The notes beneath the pieces were generated by a model. That model searched no databases. It was given only the letters and a program-made list of their open reading frames with translations, and had not been told where the DNA came from. 64,000 nt of DNA from the NCBI RefSeq assembly GCF_014202435.1, contig NZ_JACHGU010000002.1, forward strand, positions 124,001-188,000, read 5' to 3'. A program made the translations under genes and the position numbers. The DNA comes from Pseudoxanthomonas broegbernensis. GTDB lineage: Bacteria; Pseudomonadota; Gammaproteobacteria; Xanthomonadales; Xanthomonadaceae. Each line of letters begins with the position of its first letter. Position 1 is the first letter of the stretch. Shown here one piece after another: positions 44,779-56,907 of the stretch.

Positions 44779-46199
44779 GCGGCGCACTCGACCTGCGCAC
44801 CTGGCTGGTGGCCTCCAGCTACCTGGTCGCCGCCACCCTGTTCCTGCTGGGCCTGCAGCGCATGGCCTCGCCGGCCACCGCGCGCAGCGGCATCCGCTGG
44901 GCCGGCCTGGGCATGGTGATCGCCACGGCGGTGACCTTCCTGCTGCCGAACCTGCACAACCTCCCGCTGATCGTCACCGCGCTGGTGCTGGGCACGGTGG
45001 TGGCGTGGATCTCCGGCAAGAAGGTGGCCATCACCGACATGCCGCAGATGGTGGCGCTGTACAACGGCATGGGCGGCGGCTCGGCCGCGGCCATCGGCGC
45101 GGTGGAGCTGCTGAAGTATTCGGACCGGGTGCATGCCACGCCGGGCGTGGTCGTGGGCGGTCCCGGCGCGGTGGTGCTGACCCTGGCGGTGCTGGGCTCG
45201 GCCATCGGCGCGGTATCGCTGTCCGGCTCGATCATCGCCTGGGCCAAGCTCGACGGCCGCCTGGACAAGCGCATGGCATTCCCCGGCCAGCAGGTGTTCA
45301 ACCTGCTGGTGGCCGCGGCCATGGCCGCGCTGGGCGTATGGGCGGCGGTGACCTTGCAGACCGGGCCGATCATCGCCTTCTTCGTGGTGGCGCTGCTGCT
45401 GGGCGTGCTGATGACCCTGCCCATCGGCGGCGCCGACATGCCGGTGGTGATCTCGCTGTACAACGCCTTCACCGGCCTGGCAGTGGCCTTCGAGGGCTAC
45501 GTGCTGGGCAACCAGGCGCTGATCATCGCCGGCATGATGGTCGGCGCGGCCGGCATCCTGCTGACCCGGCTGATGGCCAAGGCGATGAACCGGCCGATCT
45601 CCGGCGTGCTGTTCGGCAGCTTCGGCGGCGGCGGCCAGGCCCAGGAGATCACCGGCGCGCAGAAGCCGATCGAGGCCGGCGACGTGGCCGCGATGATGGC
45701 CTATGCCGAGCGCGTGGTGATCGTGCCCGGCTACGGCCTGGCCGTGGCCCAGGCCCAGCACAAGATCTGGGAGCTGGCCCAGCGCCTGATCGACCGCGGG
45801 GTGAAGGTGAAGTTCGCCATCCACCCGGTGGCCGGGCGCATGCCGGGGCACATGAACGTGCTGCTGGCCGAGGCCGGCGTGCCCTACGACCTGATCGCCG
45901 ACATGGACGACATCAACCCCGAGTTCCCGAACACCGACGTGTCGCTGGTGATCGGGGCCAACGACGTGGTCAACCCAGTGGCCAAGACCGACCCGGCCAG
46001 CCCGATCTACGGCATGCCGATCCTGGACGTGGTCGAGTCCAAGAACGCCATCGTGATCAAGCGCGGCAAGGGCACGGGTTTCGCCGGCATCGAGAACGCG
46101 CTGTTCTACGCCGACAACACCCGCATGCTCTACGGCGACGGCGCCGAGATGGCCAGCGCGCTGGTCAGCGAGCTGAAGGCGCTGGACGGCGGGCACTGA
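44775..46199 (+). CDS. pntB: NAD(P) transhydrogenase beta subunit (PntB)
   Basis: A 474-residue subunit with nine or so membrane helices (residues 1-270) and a C-terminal NADP(H)-binding domain III. Landmarks are DMPQMVALYNGMGGGSAA, GGADMPVVISLYNAFTGLA, the dinucleotide site PGYGLAVAQAQHKIWELA, HPVAGRMPGHMNVLLAEAGVPYD and the NADP-contacting GANDVVNPVAKTDPASPIYGMPI followed by IKRGKGTGFAGIEN. All are standard, so the enzyme should be functional if PntAA is made in step. It is followed by a strong GC hairpin. Confidence 0.96.
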   Translation: MSGALDLRTWLVASSYLVAATLFLLGLQRMASPATARSGIRWAGLGMVIATAVTFLLPNLHNLPLIVTALVLGTVVAWISGKKVAITDMPQMVALYNGMGGGSAAAIGAVELLKYSDRVHATPGVVVGGPGAVVLTLAVLGSAIGAVSLSGSIIAWAKLDGRLDKRMAFPGQQVFNLLVAAAMAALGVWAAVTLQTGPIIAFFVVALLLGVLMTLPIGGADMPVVISLYNAFTGLAVAFEGYVLGNQALIIAGMMVGAAGILLTRLMAKAMNRPISGVLFGSFGGGGQAQEITGAQKPIEAGDVAAMMAYAERVVIVPGYGLAVAQAQHKIWELAQRLIDRGVKVKFAIHPVAGRMPGHMNVLLAEAGVPYDLIADMDDINPEFPNTDVSLVIGANDVVNPVAKTDPASPIYGMPILDVVESKNAIVIKRGKGTGFAGIENALFYADNTRMLYGDGAEMASALVSELKALDGGH

Positions 46200-46223
46200 G
46201 CCAGCGGTTCCCCGGAACGGCCT

Positions 46224-46247
46224 CCGCCCGGCGCCGAAGCCGGGCGG
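46224..46247 (+). terminator. Hairpin after pntB
   Basis: CCGCCCGGC and GCCGGGCGG form a perfect nine-bp stem around GCCGAA, 25 bases after the pntB stop; no T-tract. Confidence 0.5.
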
Positions 46248-46379
46248 CCCCCACCGGCGAAGGCGACTGCGTGTTCCACGCCGGGGGCGAGCGTCCGCTG
46301 GTGCTGCGGCGCGAATAGAACCGGAGGCCCGGGGCGCGTGCCGGCCGCCTGCCGGATCGATGCGCGGTGTGTCGGCGCC

Positions 46380-46811
46380 TCAGCGCGCCGCGCGCAGCGC
46401 CAGCAGCGGCGCCAGGCCCAGGCACAGCAGGTCCAGCCGGGTGTTGGCCAGCAGGCTCAGGGTCCAGACGTAATAGGCGCCCATCTTCGGTGCGGCCAGC
46501 CACGGCGGCAGGCCCATCTGCCCGCCGATATGGCCGGAGGCGACGAGCCACTGCGCCGTCGCGGTCACCGCCAGGGTCGTGGCCGCGGCCAGCAGGCGCC
46601 GCGGCCAGCCGCGTGGCATGCCGCCCAGGCGCAGCAGCCAGGCCGCCTGCAGGGCGGCGGCCAGGGCGATCCAGCCGTGCTGCCGGCCGCTGGCCAGCGC
46701 CAGCGATGCCCAGGCCGCCACCATGGTCGCCGCACCGATCAGCAACAGCGGCGGCCACAGCCAGTGCGTGGCCCGGGGCGGCTTGGGAGAGGCGGACTTG
46801 ACGGAGGTCAT
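46380..46811 (-). CDS. Four-helix membrane protein of unknown function
   Basis: A 143-residue integral membrane protein with about four hydrophobic helices (WPPLLLIGAATMVAAWASLAL; WIALAAALQAAWLLRL; RRLLAAATTLAVTATAQWLVA; VWTLSLLANTRLDLLCLGLAPLLAL). I do not recognise the family. The ATG at 46811 is chosen as the only ATG before the first helix; a TTG eight codons upstream is possible. It is divergent from sufT by 113 bp and convergent with pntB. There is no motif suggesting activity. Confidence 0.65.
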   Translation of the reverse strand: MTSVKSASPKPPRATHWLWPPLLLIGAATMVAAWASLALASGRQHGWIALAAALQAAWLLRLGGMPRGWPRRLLAAATTLAVTATAQWLVASGHIGGQMGLPPWLAAPKMGAYYVWTLSLLANTRLDLLCLGLAPLLALRAAR

Positions 46812-46856
46812 GGCGGGGCCGGGACGGATCGCCAAGGATACGCGTTGCCGGCATCG

Positions 46857-46864
46857 GCTAGAAT
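46857..46864 (+). promoter_or_regulatory. GCTAGAAT, likely -10 box of sufT
   Basis: The third copy in the window of GCTAGAAT, here 60 bases before the sufT ATG, on the correct strand. Confidence 0.4.
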
Positions 46865-46924
46865 CCGCACATCCCCACGGGGCCGCCGCTTGCGCGTGCG
46901 CTCCACACGCCCCATATCCTTCGC

Positions 46925-47476
46925 ATGTATTCCCGCAGCAGTGAACCCGTCCGTTTCGAGCGCGACTGCGCCGCCGTCATGGTGCCGCAGGGCGAGGCCG
47001 TGACCCTGCCGGCCGGCAGCGTCGGCTACATCACCCAGGGCCTGGGCGGCAGCTACACCGTGTTCGTGGAGGGCAACCTGTTCCGCATCGCGGGCAAGGA
47101 TGCCGACGCCATCGGCAAGGAGCCGGTGGCCGAACTGGAACTGCCGGCCGGCGCCGGCGACGACGAGATCGAGGCGATGGTCTGGCGCCAGTTGCGCACC
47201 TGCTTCGACCCGGAGATTCCCTTCAACATCGTCGACCTGGGCCTGGTCTACGAGGCCAGCCTGAAGCCGCGCGAGGACGGGCAGCGCATGGTCGAGGTGA
47301 AGATGACCCTCACCGCGCCGGGCTGTGGCATGGGCGAGATCCTGGTGGACGACGTGCGCAGCAAGCTGGAGCAGATCCCCACCATCGCCGAGGCCGACGT
47401 CGAGCTGGTGTTCGACCCGCCCTGGGGGCGGCACATGATGTCCGAGGCCGCGCGGCTGGAAACCGGGATGTTCTGA
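46925..47476 (+). CDS. sufT: SufT, Fe-S cluster assembly factor
   Basis: A 183-residue protein with an N-terminal extension (residues 1-75, including GSVGYITQGLGGSYTVFVEGNLFRIAGKDADAIG) and a C-terminal MIP18/DUF59 domain. The domain shows the defining CFDPEIPFNIVDLGLVYE and TAPGCGMGEILVDDVRSKL, ending FDPPWGRHMMSEAARLETGMF. Long SufT proteins of this type help mature Fe-S proteins, usually inside suf operons; here it is alone, so control by its own promoter is expected. Confidence 0.92.
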   Translation: MYSRSSEPVRFERDCAAVMVPQGEAVTLPAGSVGYITQGLGGSYTVFVEGNLFRIAGKDADAIGKEPVAELELPAGAGDDEIEAMVWRQLRTCFDPEIPFNIVDLGLVYEASLKPREDGQRMVEVKMTLTAPGCGMGEILVDDVRSKLEQIPTIAEADVELVFDPPWGRHMMSEAARLETGMF

Positions 47477-47636
47477 AGGCCGGCCCGGGCTGCCGCTTGC
47501 CCTTGCGGGAGGTGGCTTGCCGGTGCCGCCCTGCAAAGCCGCCTGCCGGTGATCCACCGGCCATGGCGATGCGTCCCATCCCCGGCGCCCGTGCCATGCC
47601 GCCGACTGGAGTCGCCCCCGCAGGAGGCATGGCGCC

Positions 47637-48119
47637 TCAGCGGCTGATCGCCACCGCCTGCGCCTTCAGCACCCGCATCGCGTCGGCGGGGGAAATCTCC
47701 AGTAGCAGTCCGCGCTGGCCGGCATTGACGAAGACGCTGTCGGCGGCCATCGCATCGCGCTCGATCCACACCGGGGCCGGCCGCTGCTGGCCGAACGGGC
47801 TGATCCCGCCGACCTTGTAGCCGGTGCGGCGCTCGGCCTCGGCCACCTCCATCATCTTCGCGCCCTTGCCGCCAGCGGCCGCGGCAAGGGCCTTGGGGTG
47901 CAGTTGGCGGTCGCTGGGGATGACCACGCATACCGGCCGTGCGTCGACCCAGGCCATCAGCGTCTTCAGCACCCGCTGCGGCGGCGCGCCCACCGCGGCA
48001 GCGGCCTGCAGGCCCTTGCCGCCCGCGGTGCTGGCCTCGGCGTCGTAGTCGTAGGGATGCAGGCGATAGGCCACGCCGGCGGCATCGAGCGCGCGGGTGG
48101 CGCGGGTGGCCATCGACAT
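47637..48119 (-). CDS. ybaK: Cys-tRNA(Pro) deacylase YbaK
   Basis: A 160-residue trans-editing enzyme that hydrolyses Cys mischarged on tRNA-Pro. The fold shows TRATRALDAAGVAYRLHPYDYD, the catalytic-lysine segment PPQRVLKTLMAWVD, and HPKALAAAAGGKGAKMMEVAEAERRTGYKVGGISPFGQ, all typical of YbaK/EbsC. It starts seven bases downstream of the half-length asparaginase gene and is probably co-transcribed with it. Confidence 0.93.
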   Translation of the reverse strand: MSMATRATRALDAAGVAYRLHPYDYDAEASTAGGKGLQAAAAVGAPPQRVLKTLMAWVDARPVCVVIPSDRQLHPKALAAAAGGKGAKMMEVAEAERRTGYKVGGISPFGQQRPAPVWIERDAMAADSVFVNAGQRGLLLEISPADAMRVLKAQAVAISR

Positions 48120-48126
48120 GGGCGGC

Positions 48127-48612
48127 TCAGCAGGCTTCGAAGCGGTTGGCGGCCACGTTCTTGCGCACCGTGCCCGGATTCCAGACCCGGCCGTTCATCG
48201 CGATGTAGACGCCGGCCGGCAGCGACTGCACCGCGCCCACCGCGCAGCCGATGTTGAACTCCGCGTCCGAGCCGCGGAAGCGTGCCGGGTTCAGCGCGCC
48301 GGTCAGGACGATGGTCCGGTCCGGGATCGACTGCAGCACCTGGGCCGTGTCCACCATCGAGTCGGTGCCGTGGGTGACCAGCACGTGGCGGGCGGGCTGG
48401 GCGGCGATGGTGGCGCGCACCAGCTCGCGGTCCTCGTCGGTGATGTGCAGGGAATCCTTGCGCAGGATGGGGATCACGTCGAAGCGGAAGGCCACGCCGA
48501 TTTCCTCCAGGATGCGCCCGATCTGCGGTGCGCCGACCTGGAAATCGGACTTGTCGTCGAAGTAGACCTTGTCGATGGTGCCGCCGGTGGTGACGATCAG
48601 AAGCTGGTCCAT
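48127..48612 (-). CDS. Half-length asparaginase (N-terminal domain only)
   Basis: A 161-residue protein matching only the N-terminal domain of L-asparaginases, which are normally about 330 residues. Both catalytic threonine motifs are present: TTGGTID near the start and THGTDSM about position 80, with TGALNPARF following. The stop lies seven bases before ybaK, leaving no room for the C-terminal domain that completes the active site across the dimer in classical enzymes. Short asparaginase-domain proteins of this size exist in proteobacteria; whether they hydrolyse asparagine is uncertain. Confidence 0.82.
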   Translation of the reverse strand: MDQLLIVTTGGTIDKVYFDDKSDFQVGAPQIGRILEEIGVAFRFDVIPILRKDSLHITDEDRELVRATIAAQPARHVLVTHGTDSMVDTAQVLQSIPDRTIVLTGALNPARFRGSDAEFNIGCAVGAVQSLPAGVYIAMNGRVWNPGTVRKNVAANRFEAC

Positions 48613-48923
48613 GTCCGGTCCTGATGCGGCGCGGCGCATGCCGCGCCGGCCGCGAAGCGGGGGAGCGACGCCCGCGGAAGGGTGCGGGTGTCGCGCAAGT
48701 GCGGCCATTATCGGCCAAACCGGGGGTGCGGCCGTCGGTAGGCGCGTGCGGGCCAGGATGTCGATGCCGGGCAACTGCGCCTCGGCGCATCCGGGAGCGG
48801 TCCCATCGCGCCCAAGGCCATGCCCGCGGCAGCGGCATCCATCGCAGAGCGTCTTCGAGGGCGGCGATTTCCGGAGTGCGTCGGCGTGGCCGGCTTGCGC
48901 TGCGCGCGCGATGCCCTGCCGGA
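48613..48923. other. Gene-free stretch between DUF2069 and asparaginase genes
   Basis: 311 bp with no supportable gene on either strand. It should hold the promoter of the asparaginase-ybaK pair on the minus strand; no clear hexamers or hairpin with T-tract were found. Confidence 0.4.
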
Positions 48924-49264
48924 TCAGCGCCGCCGCGCGCCCAAGCGCGCGCGCAGGCCAGGCCAGCTCGAAGTGCCGATCACCGCCAGCGAGAGCGATA
49001 TCTCGGCCCAGGCGAGCGCGGCCCGCTGCGGATGCGCCCAGGCGCTCATCACTCCGTGGCTGAACCAGAACAGGGCCAGGACGCCGGCCCAGAACGCCGC
49101 GCGGCGGCCGCCCCGCCAGCACGGCACCGCCAGCAGCAGCGGCGGCAGCGCGAACACCAGCAGCGCGGCGGCGGCATGGCGGTCGTCGTGGAACCAGGCC
49201 AGGTACAGCACCGCCAGCGCCAGCAGCGCGATTCCCGACAGGCGGTGGGCGGCGGGCATGGCCA

Positions 49265-49265
<1 letters not shown>
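48924..49265 (-). CDS. DUF2069 small membrane protein
   Basis: A 113-residue inner-membrane protein with four hydrophobic helices, including a first helix LSGIALLALAVLYLAWF and the family-typical FWAGVLALFWFSHGVMSAW, matching DUF2069 (unknown function). Its ATG shares one base with the wrbA stop (TGATG). wrbA followed by a DUF2069 gene is a common pair in this group, suggesting coupled expression. Confidence 0.85.
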
Positions 49266-51225
<1,960 letters not shown>

Positions 51226-51228
51226 TCC

Positions 51229-51825
51229 ATGCGCCTGCCGAAAATCGTGGTGTTGTTCCCGCTGCTGCTCCTGCTGCCGGCCGCATGCGACCGCACGCCC
51301 GAAGCGTCGCCCGAGGCCGCCGCCGCGATGGAAGCGCCTCCCGCGCCGCCGGCCTCGGGCGAGGAAGAGAATCCCGCCTCGGGTGGGGCAGAGCAGACCG
51401 CGCCCATGCCGCGGTTCTCTTCCACCGCGCTGGATGGAAGCCCGTACGACCTGGCCGCGCACCGCGGCAAGTGGGTGGTGGTGAACTTCTGGGCCACCTG
51501 GTGCGGGCCGTGCCTGAAGGAAATGCCCGAACTGTCGGCGCTGCACACCATGCGCGAACAGGTGGAGGTGGTCGGCCTGGCCTACGAGGACATCGAGCCG
51601 GAGGAGATGAGCGAGTTCCTGCGCGAGCGCCCGGTGTCCTACCCCATCGTCATCCTCGATCCGTACGATCCGCCGCAGGATTTCGCCACGCCGCGCGGCC
51701 TGCCGACCACCTACCTGATCGCGCCCGACGGCACCGTCGCCCACCACTTCCTGGGGCCGGTGACCGCGGCGGACCTGGAAGCGGCCATCGCCGAGGCGGG
51801 AGGGTCGGTGGGAGGCGGCCGGTGA
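51229..51825 (+). CDS. TlpA-like thioredoxin-fold lipoprotein
   Basis: A 198-residue membrane-anchored periplasmic thioredoxin. Lipobox LPAAC gives lipidated C20, a low-complexity linker runs to about residue 60, and the redox centre is WCGPC (91-95) in [22 protein letters not shown]. The cis-Pro segment [15 protein letters not shown] is present. It likely reduces disulphides in the periplasm, as TlpA or ResA do; no cytochrome-maturation genes are nearby. It starts four bases after the yihY stop and overlaps the acylphosphatase start. Confidence 0.92.
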   Translation: MRLPKIVVLFPLLLLLPAACDRTPEASPEAAAAMEAPPAPPASGEEENPASGGAEQTAPMPRFSSTALDGSPYDLAAHRGKWVVVNFWATWCGPCLKEMPELSALHTMREQVEVVGLAYEDIEPEEMSEFLRERPVSYPIVILDPYDPPQDFATPRGLPTTYLIAPDGTVAHHFLGPVTAADLEAAIAEAGGSVGGGR

Positions 51826-52088
51826 AGGCGGCGCGCTTCCTCGTGTCGGGCCGGGTGCAGGGCGTGCGCTTTCGCGCCTCCACGCGCGAACAGGCGCAGC
51901 GCCTGGGCCTGGACGGTCGCGCCACCAACCTGGTCGATGGCCGGGTCGAGGTGGTCGCCATTGGCCCCGCCCACGCGCTGGAGGAACTGGAACGGTGGCT
52001 GCGCGTCGGGCCGCCGCAGGCGCGCGTGGAGGCCGTCGAGCGCGACGCGCATGCCGGCCCCGTGACCGCCGGCTTCGGCATCGGCTGA
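51822..52088 (+). CDS. Acylphosphatase
   Basis: An 88-residue small enzyme hydrolysing carboxyl-phosphate bonds. The phosphate-binding loop GRVQGVRFR contains the active arginine (R18), and the water-positioning asparagine is N36 in [15 protein letters not shown]. The GTG start overlaps the thioredoxin-lipoprotein stop as GTGA. It is last of the yihY-tlpA-acyP unit and convergent with prfA. Confidence 0.92.
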   Translation: MKAARFLVSGRVQGVRFRASTREQAQRLGLDGRATNLVDGRVEVVAIGPAHALEELERWLRVGPPQARVEAVERDAHAGPVTAGFGIG

Positions 52089-52089
52089 G

Positions 52090-52112
52090 GCGGCCGCCCC
52101 CTGCGCGGCCGC
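52090..52112. terminator. Dyad between convergent acylphosphatase and prfA genes
   Basis: Two copies of GCGGCCGC, each self-complementary and therefore complementary to the other, are separated by seven bases in the 27-bp gap between the two stops. It likely serves both strands. Confidence 0.5.
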
Positions 52113-52115
52113 GGC

Positions 52116-53169
<1,054 letters not shown>

Positions 53170-53198
<29 letters not shown>

Positions 53199-54468
53199 CG
53201 GTCGGCCGGGAGACGGGATGGGGGTGGGAATAGCCCGGCTTGGCCGGGAACAGCCGCTCGGCGGCACGCGCCAGCTCGGCATCGCCGCTGAGCGCGGCCT
53301 CGCGCAGGGCCGCGGTCGGCGGGTGCAGCAGGCGGTTGGTCAGGGTGTGGGCGAGGAACTGCAGCACCTGGTCCGGGTCGCGGCCGCCGGCCAGTTGCTG
53401 CCGGGCGCGGGCCAGGATCTCGTCGCGGGTGCCGTCGCCCAGCGCGCGCAGGCGCTTGAGCGTGTCCTGGCGGCTGCCGGCCTGCAGGGTCTCCATGTAG
53501 CGGGCGACCTGCAGGTCGATGATGGCCTCGGCCGCCTCGGCGGCCTCGTGGCGGCCGCGGCGGTTGTCTTCCACCGCCCGTTCCAGGTCGTCCACGGTGT
53601 ACAGGTAGGCATCGGCCAGCCCGGCCACACCCGGCTCGATGTCGCGCGGCACGGCCAGGTCGAACAGCAGGACCGGCTTGCGCCGGCGCGCGGCCAGGGC
53701 GGCCTCGACCTGGGCCTGGCGCAGCACCGGTTCGCGGCTGGCGGTGGCCGCGAACACCACGTCGGCCTCGGCCAGGTGGCGGTCCAGTTCGCTCAGCGGC
53801 AGGGCGTAGCCGCCGTGGCGGCCGGCCAGGTCCTGGGCGTGGGCGAGGGTGCGGTTGGCCACCAGCAGCCGGCCCACGCCGCCCCTGGCCAGGTGGCGCG
53901 CGGCCAGTTCGATGGTCTCCCCGGCACCGACCAGCAGCACGGTGGAGCCGGGCAGGTGGGCGAACGAATCCTGCGCCAGCCGGACCGCGGTGGAGGCCAC
54001 CGAGACCGGGTTGACCCCGATGCGGGTATCGGTACGCGCGCGCTTGGCCACGGCGAAGGTCTGCTGGAACAGCCGGTCCAGGCGATTGCCCAGGGCGCCG
54101 TGCTGGCGCGCCAGTGCCCAGGCGTCCTTCACCTGGCCCAGGATCTGCGGCTCGCCCAGCACCATCGAGTCCAGGCCGGTGGCGACGCGGAACAGGTGGC
54201 GCACCGCATCGGCGTCGTGGTGCCGGTAGAGGTAGCCGTCCAGGCCCGGCGCATGGGCGTCGAGCCACTGCGCCAAGGCGTCGCCGTTCTCGGCCACCGC
54301 GTAGATCTCGGTGCGGTTGCAGGTGGACAGCAGCGCCGCCTCGGCCACATCCGGCAGCCCTTGCAGCGACGCCAGCGCCCGTGCCAGCGCATCGCCGGCA
54401 AAGGCGACACGTTCACGCAGGTCGACCGGCGCGGTCTGGTGGTTGAGGCCGAGGAGCCACAGCGTCAT
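53170..54468 (-). CDS. hemA: Glutamyl-tRNA reductase
   Basis: A 432-residue NADPH enzyme making glutamate-1-semialdehyde from Glu-tRNA, the first committed step of haem synthesis. The catalytic cysteine is C50 in [41 protein letters not shown] and [17 protein letters not shown] are canonical. The C-terminus ([20 protein letters not shown]) is an extension that overlaps the prfA start. Divergent from the TPR-protein gene, with 67 bp between the starts. Confidence 0.97.
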
Positions 54469-54535
54469 GTTCAGGTGCTTGCGCTAATCTGCTGGCTTTA
54501 GTTGGGGCTGCCATTTTACGGCCCGGCCGGTGCCA

Positions 54536-56254
54536 ATGCCCGTATCGCTTCATTCCATCCGCGGAGTCCAGCGCCCGCGGTCTCGTTTCTACGGTGCGTG
54601 GGCGCGCCTGGGCGCCTTGCTGTGCCTGGCGCTGGCGGCCGCGCCGCTGGCCCGTGCGGGCACGCGCGACATGCTCGTGCCGCTGATGGCGGGCGAATAC
54701 GCCTTGCAGGCCGGCCAGCTCGATGCCGCCGCGCGCTGGTACCTGGCGGCCGCCCAGGCCGCCGAGGACGACGCGGCCCTGGCCGAGCGCGCCACCCGCA
54801 TCGCGCTGCTGGCCAACGACGACCTGCGCACCGCGCAATCGCTGCGGCTGTGGCGGCAGCGCGCGCCGCAGTCGGAGGCCATGCGTGCGGCCATCGCCAC
54901 CCTGGCCCTGCGCGAAGGCCGGCTGCGCAAGGCGCGACGCGAGCTGGAAGCCCTGCTGCGCTCGCCGGATCCGCGCGGCTGGCGGTACGCCCTGTCGGCC
55001 CTAGGGGGCGGCCGCGACCCGGACCGGATCGCGCGGGTGCTGGGCTGGCTGGTGGACGATGGCGCCATCCCGGGCGAACTGCCCGCCTGGCAGGAGTTCG
55101 GCCGGCTGGCGCTGCGCCTGGACGATGCGGCGCTGACCCGGCGGATCGTCGACCAGTTGGCCGACCGCTTCCCCGAGGAGCCCCGGGTGGCCGTGCTGCG
55201 CGCCGGCCAACTGCAGCAGGCCGGCCGCGATCAAGAGGCCCGCGCCATGCTGCGCCAGGCCGAGCCGCGGGCCGAGCACGACCCGGAAGTGCGCGCCATG
55301 CTGGCCATGGCCTACGAATCGCTGCGCGACTACGGGCAGGCGGCGCGGGTCATGGCCATGGGCGCGCAGGACACCACCACCTACAGCGTGCGTGCCTCCC
55401 TGCTGGCGCGTACCGACGACACCGACACCCTGGGCGCGTTGTATTCGGAACTGGCGGCCGACGCCAGCAAGCCCGACCCCTCGCGGCGCCTGCTGCTGGG
55501 GCGCATCGCCGAATTCCTGAAGCGCCCCGCGGAAGCCGTGGGGTGGTATCGCGGCGTGCCCGGCGGGCCGCAGCGCAACGAGGCGCGCATGCGCACGGCC
55601 GTCGCCCTGCACGAGCTGGACCGCAAGGACGAGGCCTACGCCGAGGCGCGCGCATTGCAGGACGAAATCGCCGCGTCCGGCGACATGCGTCGCGACGCCT
55701 ACCTGCTGGAGGCCGAGCTGCGCCAGCGTGCCGGCGAAGGCGAGGCTGAACTGGATGCGCTGGACCGCGGCCTGGCCGCCTGGCCCGACGACACCCACCT
55801 GCTGTACGCACGTGCCCTGGCCTGGGAACGCCGCGACCGCATCGACCGTGCCGAGGCCGACCTGCGCCGTCTGCTGGTGTCCGAGCCGGAGAACGTGGCC
55901 GCGCTCAATGCGCTCGGCTACACCCTGGCCGACCGGACCACCCGCTACCAGGAGGCGCTGGAACTGATCGACCGCGCCCGCGTGGCCGAGCCGGACGACG
56001 CGGCCATCGCCGACAGCTATGGCTGGGTGCTGTACCGCCTGGGCCGCCACGAGGAAGCGCTGGTCGAGCTGCGCCGGGCCTGGGGAATGATGAAGGACCC
56101 GGAGATCGGCGCCCACGTCGGCGAAGTGCTGTGGGTGCTGGGCCGTCGCGAGGAAGCGCAGCGCTACTTCGACGAGGCGCGCCGGCTCGACCCGGACAAC
56201 CGCGCGCTGCGCCGGGCATTGCAGCGCTTCGGCCTGCCGGGGCGGGGCACGTGA
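54536..56254 (+). CDS. Exported tetratricopeptide-repeat protein
   Basis: A 572-residue protein with a signal peptide (AWARLGALLCLALAAAPLARA) and at least ten helical repeat units. The best TPRs lie near the C-terminus: AALNALGYTLADRTTRYQEALELIDRARVAEPDDAAIADSYGWVLYRLGRHEEALVELRRA and EVLWVLGRREEAQRYFDEARRLDP. The gene sits between hemA and lolB, as in related genomes, and overlaps lolB by GTGA, suggesting an outer-membrane or lipoprotein-trafficking connection. Binding partners are unknown. The ATG at 54536 is preferred to a GTG two codons earlier. Confidence 0.87.
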   Translation: MPVSLHSIRGVQRPRSRFYGAWARLGALLCLALAAAPLARAGTRDMLVPLMAGEYALQAGQLDAAARWYLAAAQAAEDDAALAERATRIALLANDDLRTAQSLRLWRQRAPQSEAMRAAIATLALREGRLRKARRELEALLRSPDPRGWRYALSALGGGRDPDRIARVLGWLVDDGAIPGELPAWQEFGRLALRLDDAALTRRIVDQLADRFPEEPRVAVLRAGQLQQAGRDQEARAMLRQAEPRAEHDPEVRAMLAMAYESLRDYGQAARVMAMGAQDTTTYSVRASLLARTDDTDTLGALYSELAADASKPDPSRRLLLGRIAEFLKRPAEAVGWYRGVPGGPQRNEARMRTAVALHELDRKDEAYAEARALQDEIAASGDMRRDAYLLEAELRQRAGEGEAELDALDRGLAAWPDDTHLLYARALAWERRDRIDRAEADLRRLLVSEPENVAALNALGYTLADRTTRYQEALELIDRARVAEPDDAAIADSYGWVLYRLGRHEEALVELRRAWGMMKDPEIGAHVGEVLWVLGRREEAQRYFDEARRLDPDNRALRRALQRFGLPGRGT

Positions 56255-56907
56255 GTCGGCGCCTGGGTGCGCTTGGCCTGGCGGTGTTCCTGTCCCTGGC
56301 CGGCTGCGCGACCGCCCCGCCGCGCCCGGCCGCGCCGCTGCTGGAACCGGGCGAGGTGCCCGTTGCGGCGCGCCAGGCCGAGGCGGCGCGTCGCGCGTGG
56401 CTGCAGGCCCGGCCGGACTGGGCCTTCCAGGGCCGGGTGGCGATCAGCCGCGGTCGCGATGGCGGCAGCGGCCGCGTGGACTGGCGCCAGCGCGAGCGCG
56501 TCTACGAGGTGCGCCTGAGCGCGCCGGTCACCCGGCAGAGCTGGCGGCTGCTGGGCGATACGCGGCATCGGGGCGGCCGCCTGGAGGGCCTGGAGGGCGG
56601 CCCGCGCGAAGGCGAGGATGCGCAGGCCCTGCTGCTGGAGGCGACCGGCTGGGAAATCCCCGTCGGCTTCCTGCCCGACTGGGTGCGCGGGGTGCCGGCG
56701 GACGACGCGGTCGCGCCGGAATCGGCCCTGTATGGCGCCGATGGGCGCCTGCGGCGCCTGCGCCAGATGGGCTGGACCATCGACTACCAGGACTGGTCCT
56801 TCGACGACGAGGAAGGCCGCCCGCCGCTGCCGCGCAGGATCGAGGCCGATAACGGCCTTGCGCGGGTCCGGCTGCTGGTGGACCGCTGGGAGTTCGGCGC
56901 GCCATGA
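56251..56907 (+). CDS. lolB: Outer-membrane lipoprotein receptor LolB
   Basis: A 218-residue lipoprotein that receives lipoproteins from LolA and inserts them in the outer membrane. The signal ends in LAGC (C19). The LolB barrel is recognisable from [49 protein letters not shown] and [17 protein letters not shown]. The GTG start overlaps the TPR-protein stop, and the end overlaps ispE as ATGA, the classical lolB-ispE-prs order. Confidence 0.93.
   Translation: MSRRLGALGLAVFLSLAGCATAPPRPAAPLLEPGEVPVAARQAEAARRAWLQARPDWAFQGRVAISRGRDGGSGRVDWRQRERVYEVRLSAPVTRQSWRLLGDTRHRGGRLEGLEGGPREGEDAQALLLEATGWEIPVGFLPDWVRGVPADDAVAPESALYGADGRLRRLRQMGWTIDYQDWSFDDEEGRPPLPRRIEADNGLARVRLLVDRWEFGAP

Noticed and set aside
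48127-48612. Frameshifted full-length asparaginase
   Set aside because: The stop is seven bases from ybaK and no frame encodes the missing C-terminal domain, so this is a complete short gene rather than a broken long one.
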